DNA of 64,000 nucleotides from JAFARZ01 sp035651595 (GTDB taxonomy: Bacteria; Actinomycetota; Actinomycetes; Streptosporangiales; Streptosporangiaceae), in contig DASRFJ010000277.1 in assembly GCA_035651595.1 (NCBI GenBank), forward strand, positions 10,264 through 74,263, read 5' to 3'. Position numbers and translations under genes: made by a program. Positions 1-7,998 of this stretch are shown here, in pieces (position 1 is the stretch's first letter; each line of letters begins with the position of its first letter). Under the pieces are notes generated by a model. It ran no database searches, was not told the origin of the DNA, and saw nothing but the letters and a program-made list of their open reading frames with translations.

Positions 1-4
1 GGAC

Positions 5-670
5 ATGGTGGCCGTCGACGGGGTAACCAAGACCTACGGCTCGGGCCGGGCGGCCTCGCACGCGCTGCGCGGCGTGACGTTCAGCATCGCGCCGGGCCAG
101 CTCGTCGCGCTGCGCGGCCGGTCCGGGTCGGGCAAGACCACGCTGCTGAACATCGTCGGCGGCCTGGACCGGGCCGACAGCGGGACGGTCCACGTGGCCG
201 GCCGCGACGTGACCGCGATGTCGGACGGCGACCGGATGAAGCTGCGGCGTACCCGGGTGGCCTACATCTTCCAGTCCTTCGGCCTGATCCCGATCCTGTC
301 CGCGGCGGAGAACGTGGGCGTGCCGCTGCGGATCGCCGGGATGGCACCGAAGAAGCGTGAGGAACGCGTCAAGCTCATGCTCGACATCGTCGGGCTCGGG
401 GACCACGCCAAGCAGCGGCCCGGCGAGCTGTCCGGTGGCCAGCAGCAGCGCGTCGCGATCGCCCGCGCGCTGGCCGGCAGCCCCGAACTGCTGCTCGCCG
501 ACGAGCCGACCGGCCAGCTGGACTCCGAGACCGCCAAGCAGATCATGCGGCTGCTCCGCACCGTGGTGCAGTCCGAGGGCGTCACCGCCCTGGTCGCCAC
601 CCACGACCCGAACCTGATCGAGATCGCCAGCTCCGTCCTCATCCTCGAGGACGGCCAGATCCAGGGCTAG
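5..670 (+). CDS. ABC transporter ATP-binding protein, LolD/MacB type
   Basis: A 221-residue ATPase that would energise a FtsX/MacB-like permease; the permease is not in the window. Walker A GRSGSGKTT lies near residue 38, the Q-loop at FQSFGLIP, the signature LSGGQQQR and Walker B ELLLADEPTGQLDSE follow, and the switch His is in ATHD near the C-terminus. This is the usual length and motif set for the LolD/MacB/FtsE group. The window begins four bases upstream of the ATG, so a start further upstream cannot be excluded. Its stop codon overlaps the stop of the convergent aminotransferase gene. Family call is secure; the substrate is unknown. Confidence 0.9.
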   Translation: MVAVDGVTKTYGSGRAASHALRGVTFSIAPGQLVALRGRSGSGKTTLLNIVGGLDRADSGTVHVAGRDVTAMSDGDRMKLRRTRVAYIFQSFGLIPILSAAENVGVPLRIAGMAPKKREERVKLMLDIVGLGDHAKQRPGELSGGQQQRVAIARALAGSPELLLADEPTGQLDSETAKQIMRLLRTVVQSEGVTALVATHDPNLIEIASSVLILEDGQIQG

Positions 671-1563
671 ATGACGGTGCCGGTCGTGGCGGTCAGGTCG
701 GCGTACAGCTTGGTGAGGCGGGCGGTGACCGGGCCTTGCCCGCCCGCGCCGATCTGGCGGCCGTCCACCCGGAGGACGGGAACCAGGCCGCCCATGGTGC
801 CGGTGACGAACGCCTCGTCGGCGGTGTACAGCTGCGGGAGCGTGTAGTCCCCCGTCTGCGTCGCGATGCCGGCCGACGCCGCCAGGTCCAGCACGGCCGC
901 GCGGGTGATGCCCTCCGGGCAGGACACCGCGGTGGGCGTGCGCAGCGTGCCGCCGGTCACGAAGAACACGTGGGTGGCGTTGGTCTCGGCGATGAAGCCG
1001 CGGTGGTCGAGCATCACCGCGTCGTCCGCGTCCGCCACGTTGGCCTCGACCTTCGCCAGGATCGACGGCAGCAGGTTGTTGTGGTGGATCTTGGGGTCCA
1101 GGCAGTCCGGCGCGGGCCGGCGCACGCTGGCGGTGATCAGCGTGATGCCGGAGGCGTCGTAGACGGGATCCTTGAACTCGGCGAGCACGATCAGCGTCGG
1201 CCCCGACTGGTTGAGCCGAGGGTCCATGCCCGACGTGATCTTCACGCCGCGGGTGAGGGTGAGCCGGATGTGCACGCCGTCGTGCATGCCGTTCGCGGCC
1301 AGCGTGCGGCGGATCTGCTCGGTGATGGCCGCGTCGGACGGGATCTCGGTGAACGCGAGCGCCTTCGCCGAGGCGCGCAGCCGCGCCAGATGCGCGTCCA
1401 GGCCGAAGATCCGGCCGGCGTACAGCCGCAGGCCCTCCCAGACGGCGTCGCCGCCCTGGACCGCCGAGTCGAACGGGCTGACCCCGGCCTGGTCCCGGTG
1501 CGTCAGCGTGCCGCCGACGTTGACGATCAGGTCCCGGTTGCGCTCATCGAACGTTTGCCGCAT
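667..1563 (-). CDS. class IV PLP-dependent aminotransferase (IlvE/DAAT-like)
   Basis: A 298-residue protein of the branched-chain/D-amino-acid aminotransferase fold. Visible family features are the lysine region PKIHHNNLLPSILAKVEAN, expected to hold the PLP Schiff-base lysine, and the segment FIAETNATHVFFV that contacts cofactor phosphate in this class. Its ATG lies inside the last codons of the upstream sulfotransferase gene (20-bp overlap), so the two are translationally linked and both follow mscR. Whether it transaminates branched-chain or D-amino acids, or acts as an aminodeoxychorismate lyase, cannot be told from sequence alone. Confidence 0.85.
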   Translation of the reverse strand: MRQTFDERNRDLIVNVGGTLTHRDQAGVSPFDSAVQGGDAVWEGLRLYAGRIFGLDAHLARLRASAKALAFTEIPSDAAITEQIRRTLAANGMHDGVHIRLTLTRGVKITSGMDPRLNQSGPTLIVLAEFKDPVYDASGITLITASVRRPAPDCLDPKIHHNNLLPSILAKVEANVADADDAVMLDHRGFIAETNATHVFFVTGGTLRTPTAVSCPEGITRAAVLDLAASAGIATQTGDYTLPQLYTADEAFVTGTMGGLVPVLRVDGRQIGAGGQGPVTARLTKLYADLTATTGTVI

Positions 1564-2278
1564 CGGAATTCCCTCGCAGCCGGTACGTGTGGAGCCTCTC
1601 GAAATAGGGCATGCACTGCTCCGCCAGCGGCTCCAGCCGGGCCGGCAGCGGCTCGGCGCGCGGCTGCGGCGGGCTGAACCCGGTCGACGCGATCACGCTG
1701 GCATACCAGTACGACGCCCACACGCCGTCGCTGTCCCGCGGTCCGGGCGGCCAGGACAGCATGTGCTCGTCGAACGGCACGCCGAGCGCCTGGCACAGCG
1801 CGCGGAGTACCCCCTCGGGATCGGCGAGCAGCTCGCGTGAGTCGACCACGGGACCGCCGAACGCCTCGAAGATCTCCGCCTGCTGCCGGATACCGAGGTC
1901 GTCGAGCATCGGCTCGGTGCGGACCTTCGCGTAGGAGGCGAGCAGTTCGGCCGGGTCGCGGATCAGGTGCGCGTGGGTGAACGGCGCGAGCGCGGCCCGG
2001 TCGACTTCGGGCAGCAGGTGGTGGGTCATCATCTTGGCGTAGCTGATCGTCGTACCTTCGGGGAGCGGGTCCGTGGTCAGAGTCCGCAGCACGAGCTGCC
2101 ACCGTGTCGGCTGGCTCGCGAGCACAAGATCGCGTCCCGGATGGACGTACCCCGTACGTTCGAGGTAATAGGCGTAGAGCGGCTCATCTGCGACAGTAGT
2201 ATCAGGGCGGTTTTCCCACGCGCGCATCAGCGCGGTCGACACCGTCCGCGGGCCGGACCACATCGCGATCCGGGTCAC
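1544..2278 (-). CDS. sulfotransferase-like protein
   Basis: A 244-residue P-loop protein beginning at a GTG whose last base pairs form the 4-bp GTGA overlap with the mscR stop. The N-terminal motif MWSGPRTVSTALMRAW resembles the PAPS 5'-phosphosulfate loop of sulfotransferases, and HLIRDPAELLASYAK resembles the 3'-phosphate motif. The 3' end overlaps the aminotransferase start by 20 bp. The tight mscR, sulfotransferase, aminotransferase order implies one transcript. The acceptor substrate is unknown and transfer activity is inferred from motifs only. Confidence 0.75.
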   Translation of the reverse strand: MTRIAMWSGPRTVSTALMRAWENRPDTTVADEPLYAYYLERTGYVHPGRDLVLASQPTRWQLVLRTLTTDPLPEGTTISYAKMMTHHLLPEVDRAALAPFTHAHLIRDPAELLASYAKVRTEPMLDDLGIRQQAEIFEAFGGPVVDSRELLADPEGVLRALCQALGVPFDEHMLSWPPGPRDSDGVWASYWYASVIASTGFSPPQPRAEPLPARLEPLAEQCMPYFERLHTYRLRGNSDAANVR

Positions 2279-3360
2279 AGCACCACCACGCTGCGCAGCA
2301 CCTCGCCGCGGGCCATCTTCGCGAACGCGTCCTCGATCTGGTCCAGGCCGATGGTTTCCGAGACGAACTTGTCCAGCGGGAGCCGGCCCTGGAGGTGCAG
2401 GCCGACCAGCATCGGGAAGTCGCGACTCGGCAGGCAGTCGCCGTACCAGGACGACTTCAGCGCGCCGCCGCGGCCGAACACGTCGAGCAGCGGCAGGTCG
2501 AGCCGCATGTCCGGGGTGGGCACGCCGACCAGGACGACCGTGCCCGCCAGGTCCCTGGCGTAGAACGCCTGCTGGTACGTCTCGGGGCGGCCGACCGCGT
2601 CGATCACCACGTCGGCACCGAAGCCGTTCGTCAGGTCCTGGATGGCTTTGACCGGGTCTGTCTCCCGTGAATTGACGGTGTGCGTGGCGCCGAAGTCCTT
2701 CGCCCAGCCGAGCTTGCGGTCGTCGATGTCGACCGCGATGATCGTCTGCGCGCCGGCCAGGCTGGCGCCGAGGATCGCCGCATCGCCGACGCCGCCGGCA
2801 CCGATCACCGCGACCGTGTCGCCGCGGCCGACCGCGCCGGTGTTCAGCGCGGCGCCGAGTCCGGCCATGATGCCGCAGCCGAGCAGGCCGGCGGTTTGCG
2901 CGGGGACGCCCGGGTCGACCTTGGTGCACTGGCCGGCCGCGACCAGGGTCTTCGGCGCGAAGGCACCGATGCCGAGCGCCGGGGAGAGCACCGTGCCGTC
3001 CTTCAGCGTCATCTTCTGCACCGCGTTGTGCGTGCTGAAGCAGTACCAGGGCTTGCCCTTCGCGCAGGCCCGGCAGTGGCCGCAGACCGCGCGCCAGTTC
3101 AGGATGACGTAGTCGCCGGGCTGCACGTCTGTCACGTCCGGGCCTGTTTGCTCCACGATGCCGGCGGCCTCGTGGCCGAGCAGGTACGGGAAGTCGTCGC
3201 CGATGCCGCCTTCCTTGTAGTGCAGGTCGGTGTGGCAGACGCCGCACGCCTTGACGTTGACCAGCGCCTCGCCCGGGCCGGGGTCGGGGACGACGATGTC
3301 GGTGAGTTCGACGGGCTGTCCTTTGGCCCGAACGACGACTCCTGGCACGGTCTGCGGCAT
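2275..3360 (-). CDS. mscR: S-(hydroxymethyl)mycothiol dehydrogenase (formaldehyde detoxification)
   Basis: A 361-residue zinc alcohol dehydrogenase that oxidises the mycothiol-formaldehyde adduct with NAD. The catalytic zinc site is seen as GVCHTDL and GHEAAGIVE, the structural zinc cysteines as CGHCRACAKGKPWYC, and the nucleotide fold as GAGGVGDAA. Long segments, such as VVIDAVGRPETYQQAFYARD and LKSSWYGDCLPSRDFP, match what I know of the mycobacterial enzyme (Rv2259). In many actinobacteria the next gene is a metallo-beta-lactamase hydrolase; here a sulfotransferase gene overlaps instead. The enzyme implies that the host makes mycothiol. Confidence 0.93.
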   Translation of the reverse strand: MPQTVPGVVVRAKGQPVELTDIVVPDPGPGEALVNVKACGVCHTDLHYKEGGIGDDFPYLLGHEAAGIVEQTGPDVTDVQPGDYVILNWRAVCGHCRACAKGKPWYCFSTHNAVQKMTLKDGTVLSPALGIGAFAPKTLVAAGQCTKVDPGVPAQTAGLLGCGIMAGLGAALNTGAVGRGDTVAVIGAGGVGDAAILGASLAGAQTIIAVDIDDRKLGWAKDFGATHTVNSRETDPVKAIQDLTNGFGADVVIDAVGRPETYQQAFYARDLAGTVVLVGVPTPDMRLDLPLLDVFGRGGALKSSWYGDCLPSRDFPMLVGLHLQGRLPLDKFVSETIGLDQIEDAFAKMARGEVLRSVVVL

Positions 3361-3378
3361 GGTTTTTGTCCTTATGTC

Positions 3379-4260
3379 TTAGCGGATCCGGTACTCGCCT
3401 CGAGCAACGACCACGGCGGAGCCGCCGACGAAGACGTGCTCGATCTTGTCTTGGGTGCCGACCACCCTCGCGTACAGCACGGACGGACGGCCGATCTCCT
3501 TGCCCTGGCTGATCTCGATCTGCTCGCCGAACGGGATCTGCCCGTGCCTGGCCAGGTGGACCGCCAGCGGACCCGCCGCCGAGCCGGTCGCCGGATCCTC
3601 GGTGACGCCGAGGCCGGGGGCGAACATCCTGGTCTTCCACATGGTGTCGCGGCCGGCGAAACAGTTCACGCCGAGATCGTCGTCGAGGGCGGCCAGTTTC
3701 GTCCAGTCCGGGGACAGCTTGGCCACCTCGCCCTCATTGCGAAGCCTGACGTAGACGTGGCGCGGGCCGTTGCGGTACTGCTCGACGGGCAGCCCGGACT
3801 CGGTGAGGTGCAGGACCTCGAGCAGCTCGGCGACGCGGTCGAACGGCTCGGCCACCGGGACCGGCTGCTCCATCTCGCCGAATCCCGTCGCGCCAATCTT
3901 GACCGGAATCGTGCCCAGCCCGGTCTCCAGGCGGATGTCCGGCCTGCCGAGGATGTCGGCGAGGACGAACGCGGAGCCGAGCGTGGGGTGACCGGCGAAC
4001 GGCAGCTCGCTGGCGGGGGTGAAGATGCGGATCCGCGCGTCTTGATGTGCTGGGTCCTCCGGCGGTTCGAAGAACACCGTCTCGGACAGGTTCAGCTCCC
4101 TGGCGATGCGCTGCATGTGGACCGTTTCCAGGTCCCTGCCGTCCAGGAAGATGCCGAGCTGATTGCCTTCCAGCGGGTTCCGGGTGAACACGTCGGCGAC
4201 GAGGTAGCGGCGGGTGTTTGCTGGCGATTCGGGATCGTCCGTCCAGAGTGCGCTGGTCAC
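3379..4260 (-). CDS. PhzF family isomerase-like protein
   Basis: A 293-residue protein of the diaminopimelate-epimerase fold. Family motifs present are NPLEGNQLGIF at the N-terminus, the catalytic Glu in NLSETVFFEP, GHPTLGSAFVL, and TEDPATGSAAGPLAVHL near the C-terminus. I chose the GTG at 4260 because the conserved N-terminus begins soon after it; the preceding bases lack a strong ribosome site, so the start is uncertain. It follows the glycosyltransferase gene by 32 bp and may be co-transcribed. Most PhzF relatives have no known substrate, and there are no phenazine genes here. Confidence 0.85.
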   Translation of the reverse strand: MTSALWTDDPESPANTRRYLVADVFTRNPLEGNQLGIFLDGRDLETVHMQRIARELNLSETVFFEPPEDPAHQDARIRIFTPASELPFAGHPTLGSAFVLADILGRPDIRLETGLGTIPVKIGATGFGEMEQPVPVAEPFDRVAELLEVLHLTESGLPVEQYRNGPRHVYVRLRNEGEVAKLSPDWTKLAALDDDLGVNCFAGRDTMWKTRMFAPGLGVTEDPATGSAAGPLAVHLARHGQIPFGEQIEISQGKEIGRPSVLYARVVGTQDKIEHVFVGGSAVVVARGEYRIR

Positions 4261-4292
4261 ATCGGTAAGCCTATGGCTATGCGGTCCTATGG

Positions 4293-5486
4293 CTATACGG
4301 TGCGCCCCTTCCATTCCCCTCCGCGGCCCGCGTAGTAGCGGCGGGCGGAGTCCACGGTCATCGCCGTGTACAGCAGGGCGATCGCGGGAAGGGTGGGCGC
4401 CCGCAGCGGCGAGAGGCGGTACAGGCGGAGCATCGGCAAGTAGCTGCCGGACATGAGGGCCCAGGCTATCGCGCCTGCCGTGGTCGTTTCTGGGTCGGCG
4501 GTCGCCAGGCCGGCGATCGTGGCGGCCGGGGGTACCAGGTACATGAGCGTGAGGCCGAGGACGGTGCCCGTGATGAGTAGCGGGTTGTACCTGAGCTGGG
4601 TGTACGCCGAGCGGGCCACCATCCGCCACAGGCTGTTGAGCGTGTCGTACGGCCTGATGCTGCGGACGCTTGTGGTGAGACCCAGCCAGGTTCTGCTGTT
4701 CTGCTTCTTGATGAGCTGGCCCAGGGCGACGTCGTCGATGAGGGCGTTCTTGATGGGCTCGAGGCTGGGCAGGTGGCCGCTTCTGATCAGCATGCAGCCG
4801 CCGGCCGCGGCGGCGGTGCTCGACCTCGGGTTGTTGACCCGGCGGAACGGATAGAGCTGGGCGAAGAAGTAGACGAATGCGGGGACGAGGAAGCGTTCCC
4901 ATTGGGTCTGGGTGCGGAGCAAAGCCATCTGGGAGACCATCGCGCGGTCGTCTTGCTCGGCGCTTTGGACCAGATCTGTGAGTGCGCCCTGGTCCCAGGC
5001 GATGTCCGCGTCGGTGAACAGGAGGTAGCCGGTTGCTTGTGCTGCCTGGCGGCCCTGCGCTGCCTGGCGGCCCTGCGCTGCCTGGCGGCCCTGCCCTGCC
5101 TCCAGGCCCTGTGCTGCCTCCAGGCCTTGCGCCATCGCCCACACCTTGCCGGCCCAGCCCGGCTCGCGCGGCTTGCCGTCGATCACCCGGGCGCCGAGGT
5201 TCTTCGCGACCGCGGCCGTGTCGTCGTCGCTGTTGTCGTCGACGACCAGGACGGTGAGCGTGCCCGGGTAGTCCTGGGCCAGCAACGTGGGAAGGCTGCT
5301 GGGCAGGATGTCCGCTTCGTCCCGCGCCGGGACGATCGCGGTGACGTCCGGCCAGGCGTTCGTCCTGATCGTGGGTGCCGGTGCCCTTGGCAGGCGCTGC
5401 GTGGTCAGCCAGTACCCGCCGTGCGCGATAAGCAAGTACGCCCAGATCGCCGCGGCGACCACGCCCGCGACCGTCAACCCCAGCAT
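4293..5486 (-). CDS. GT2 glycosyltransferase, HpnB-like, membrane bound
   Basis: A 397-residue family 2 glycosyltransferase with one N-terminal and two or three C-terminal membrane segments around a cytoplasmic catalytic domain (IVPARDEAD, LVVDDNSDDDT, and the metal-binding FTDAD near residue 160). The arrangement matches HpnB, the hopanoid-associated transferase, but no other hopanoid gene is nearby, so the acceptor is unproven. Between the two substrate motifs (about residues 118-150) there is an unusual hexapeptide repeat of AQGLEA and AQGRQA units encoded by 18-bp tandem repeats. This looks like a recent expansion within the catalytic domain. Confidence 0.82.
   Translation of the reverse strand: MLGLTVAGVVAAAIWAYLLIAHGGYWLTTQRLPRAPAPTIRTNAWPDVTAIVPARDEADILPSSLPTLLAQDYPGTLTVLVVDDNSDDDTAAVAKNLGARVIDGKPREPGWAGKVWAMAQGLEAAQGLEAGQGRQAAQGRQAAQGRQAAQATGYLLFTDADIAWDQGALTDLVQSAEQDDRAMVSQMALLRTQTQWERFLVPAFVYFFAQLYPFRRVNNPRSSTAAAAGGCMLIRSGHLPSLEPIKNALIDDVALGQLIKKQNSRTWLGLTTSVRSIRPYDTLNSLWRMVARSAYTQLRYNPLLITGTVLGLTLMYLVPPAATIAGLATADPETTTAGAIAWALMSGSYLPMLRLYRLSPLRAPTLPAIALLYTAMTVDSARRYYAGRGGEWKGRTV
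5041..5130. repeat. 18-bp tandem repeat inside the glycosyltransferase gene
   Basis: Five consecutive 18-bp units of the form GCTGCCTGGCGGCCCTGC, the last two diverged. The period is a multiple of three, so copy-number change keeps the reading frame and adds six residues per unit (AQGRQA/AQGLEA). Confidence 0.9.
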
Positions 5487-5738
5487 CCGAGCAGGATTTC
5501 ACACCGCCACCGCCACCGCCGCCCGGCACGCGGCCGACAAGCCAAGTAGTTCTATGCTTTGCTTGTCTTTGTATGCGAAACCGACGCCTCGCTGCCCGAT
5601 ATTTGACCATTTATGCGGATACTGAGCGTCGCTTATGCTTACAAAGAGCCACTATGCCTCGCGACGCGAGGTTCGTTTTGGGCGTTTTGGTAAGTCTGCG
5701 CTCGCCGTTCAGCGGTCTTGGGCCGGCGACCCCGACGA
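5487..5738. other. AT-richer spacer without a convincing gene
   Basis: The stretch from about 5540 to 5660 is clearly less GC-rich than its surroundings. It probably holds the promoter for the leftward glycosyltransferase gene, although I could not fix -35 and -10 boxes. Open frames crossing it have no family features. Confidence 0.4.
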
Positions 5739-5954
5739 CTACGCGGCGGAGCGGTCGCGCCAGGGGGTGGCGGGGAGGGTGGCGAGACGCCGGTCCGCTG
5801 ACGTGGGGGCCGGGCGGTGGGCTGGTGCCGGAGTGGCGCCGCGGGACGCCGGCGGGCGGTCGGGGTGCTTCAGGACCAGCCACAGGGATGCGCCGACCAG
5901 CGTCCCGAAGAAGACGGCTCCCAGTCCCAGGTTCAGCCACACGATGGCCGACAT
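5739..5954 (-). CDS. small single-pass membrane protein, unknown function
   Basis: A 71-residue protein starting MSAIVWLNLGLGAVFFG, with a single hydrophobic helix at about residues 3-26 followed by a proline- and arginine-rich tail. I chose the ATG at 5954 because GAGGAG lies 8 bases upstream. It lies 96 bp downstream of a polytopic membrane protein gene in the same direction. I recognise no family. It is supported by the ribosome site and the helix rather than by similarity. Confidence 0.55.
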   Translation of the reverse strand: MSAIVWLNLGLGAVFFGTLVGASLWLVLKHPDRPPASRGATPAPAHRPAPTSADRRLATLPATPWRDRSAA

Positions 5955-6050
5955 TGTCAGGCTCCTCACACTCGTCGGTTGGGCTCTGGAATCCACACTG
6001 CCCGCCGACGATCTGCTTTCACGCTCCGTCGCTTCTGAGGACGCTATGAA

Positions 6051-7958
6051 TCAACCGCGCCAGGCGATGACGTCGCCGGAGGCGACGACGGGAGCGCCGA
6101 GCAGGCCCGTGAGGTACCGCGCGAGCGCGGAGTCGCGGGTGGTCACCGCGACCACCGCGGCCGGTTTCCAGGCGGCCAGCTGGGCCAGCACCTTCGCCTC
6201 GCTGGGCGCCTTGGCGAGGACCAGCGTGCCCGAGGGCCGGGCGGGGCTGGCCGGGGCTTCGGCGGTGAGGTCAGCGGGCAGCCCCGCGGAGCTGGCCTGC
6301 CACAGCTGGTTGAGGAACGTGCCGACCGGAGGTGTGCCGTCGCCGTCGATGTATACGTGGCCGTTCCAGGCCGGGCCCATGAAGTATCCGCCCACCAGGG
6401 CGCCCGGCGCGCCGGAGTCGGCCTGCCAGCGCAGCGGCTCGGTGAACGTCGCCGCCGGGATCGGCACGACCAGCACCGTCGCCGCCGACGGCAGTTTGAG
6501 TGAACCGAACACCGTCGTCCAGCCAGGGGGAAGCGGGGTCGTCGCCGCGGCCGGCAGCGGTCGCGGCACGAGCGGCAGCACGGCGAGCGCGGCCACGCAC
6601 ATGACGGCCGCCAGCGGCCGCCGTGCCGCGCGGGAGGCCAACGGCACGGCGAAATTGATGGCGAACGCCAGCAGCGCCGCCGCGGCGCCGTCGGCGACCA
6701 GCGAGAACCGGTCCGGCAGCACGGCCTCGAGCAGCGGCAGGCCCTGGAGCCAGTACCACGGCAGCTTCACGCTCGCGTGCTCGTGCCCGCTCATCAGCAG
6801 CGTGCCGCCCAGCGAGAACGCGTCGAGGAACACCCAGGTGACCGCCAGCGCCCGGATGGCGGGCCGTCGCCACCACCACACCGAAGCCGCGACCAAAACG
6901 ATCAGCAGCGGCCAGCCGAGGTAGCCCAGGTATTCGGGGGCCTGCCCCTGGAAGCGCGCCGCCGTGTCCGCGGTGCCGGACGTGTGCAGCAGCATCAGCG
7001 AGGACGGCTCGACCAGCCCGGAGAGGTCGTTCTTGAAGAAGTCCGTGGTGAACGGGCTGCCGGTCTGCTGAAGCGGGCCGAAAAACTGAACCCACAGCGG
7101 ATAGCCGGCCAGAACCAGCGTCACCGCGCCGCCGGCCGCCAGCCCGCGCAGCACGTCCCGGTACCGCTCAACGACAAAAGCAGCAAGGTCCCGCCGCACC
7201 GCCAGCACCGCCAGCAGCACGAAGCCCGCCAGCGCGGTGTCGAACAGGGTCTCCTCGGTGATGAACAGCTGCGCGGTCACCAGCAGCCCGAGCACCACCC
7301 CACCGCGCACCGGGGACGCGCACCGTCCCGTGACCAGGCGCAGCACGGCGTCGATGATCAGCGGCGGCAGCACGACGAACATCAGGTCGTAGTGCCCGAT
7401 CGCGGAGTGCAGCACGGCCGGGGAGAACCCGTACACCGCGCCGCCGAGCGCCGCGGCGCAGACCGAGACGCCCCATCGCCGCAGCACGAACAGCATCGCG
7501 AGCGCCGAACCTGCGAACCCGAGCGTCATCAGGAGCGTCATCGCGACCTGGGGCCCGGCCAGCAGCGTGACCGGCGCCAGCAGCACGCCGGGCAGCAGCA
7601 TGAACGTGTTCCACATCGCATTCACGCCCTGCGGCGCGTTCATCGCGTGCGTCACCAGGGCGGGCAGGTGGAAGTGCGCGACCGCCGCGGCGTCGTACCG
7701 GAAGAACCAGGCCATCTGATCGGCGTCGCTGGGATTCCCCGCCACCATCTGAGATGCCGGGTCGCGCCACAGCCACATCGTGATCGCGAACGCCGCGACC
7801 AGGTAGTACAGGCCGGCCAGTGCCAGCGTTCGCCGTTCGGAACCAGGCCTTGCCATCAGCCCGGCGGCCGGCCCCGAAGGCTCGGGGCCGGGACCGGAGG
7901 CCGGAACGACCGCACTGGGCGCTGTCACGATTGCCGAGCCTAGCGGCGCGGGCCTCAT
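6051..7958 (-). CDS. polytopic membrane protein, probable GT-C type glycosyltransferase
   Basis: A 635-residue protein with about eleven to twelve hydrophobic segments between residues 40 and 455, then an extracytoplasmic C-terminal domain of about 180 residues. The acidic motif NPSDADQMAWFF in the first extracytoplasmic loop is the type of site GT-C transferases use to bind metal or lipid phosphate, and the long first loop is also typical. I start at the ATG at 7958; a TTG directly before it is possible. No lipid-linked sugar genes are adjacent, so the function is inferred only at fold level. Confidence 0.7.
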   Translation of the reverse strand: MRPAPLGSAIVTAPSAVVPASGPGPEPSGPAAGLMARPGSERRTLALAGLYYLVAAFAITMWLWRDPASQMVAGNPSDADQMAWFFRYDAAAVAHFHLPALVTHAMNAPQGVNAMWNTFMLLPGVLLAPVTLLAGPQVAMTLLMTLGFAGSALAMLFVLRRWGVSVCAAALGGAVYGFSPAVLHSAIGHYDLMFVVLPPLIIDAVLRLVTGRCASPVRGGVVLGLLVTAQLFITEETLFDTALAGFVLLAVLAVRRDLAAFVVERYRDVLRGLAAGGAVTLVLAGYPLWVQFFGPLQQTGSPFTTDFFKNDLSGLVEPSSLMLLHTSGTADTAARFQGQAPEYLGYLGWPLLIVLVAASVWWWRRPAIRALAVTWVFLDAFSLGGTLLMSGHEHASVKLPWYWLQGLPLLEAVLPDRFSLVADGAAAALLAFAINFAVPLASRAARRPLAAVMCVAALAVLPLVPRPLPAAATTPLPPGWTTVFGSLKLPSAATVLVVPIPAATFTEPLRWQADSGAPGALVGGYFMGPAWNGHVYIDGDGTPPVGTFLNQLWQASSAGLPADLTAEAPASPARPSGTLVLAKAPSEAKVLAQLAAWKPAAVVAVTTRDSALARYLTGLLGAPVVASGDVIAWRG

Positions 7959-7998
7959 CAAACGGTTCTACCTGGAAGAATTCAAAACCAACCGACGG

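Noticed and set aside
736..1677. Long plus-strand frame over the aminotransferase region
   Set aside because: Arg/Gly/Ala-rich complement of a well-supported gene; no family features.
1544..3640. A 698-residue minus-strand frame
   Set aside because: Only its last 244 codons (sulfotransferase) make sense; the rest is a shadow of mscR.
3379..5610. A 743-residue minus-strand frame
   Set aside because: The real gene is the PhzF part up to 4260; upstream it is out of frame with the glycosyltransferase.
5635..6924. Plus-strand 429-residue frame
   Set aside because: Opposite the polytopic membrane protein; Ser/Ala-rich, without domain features.
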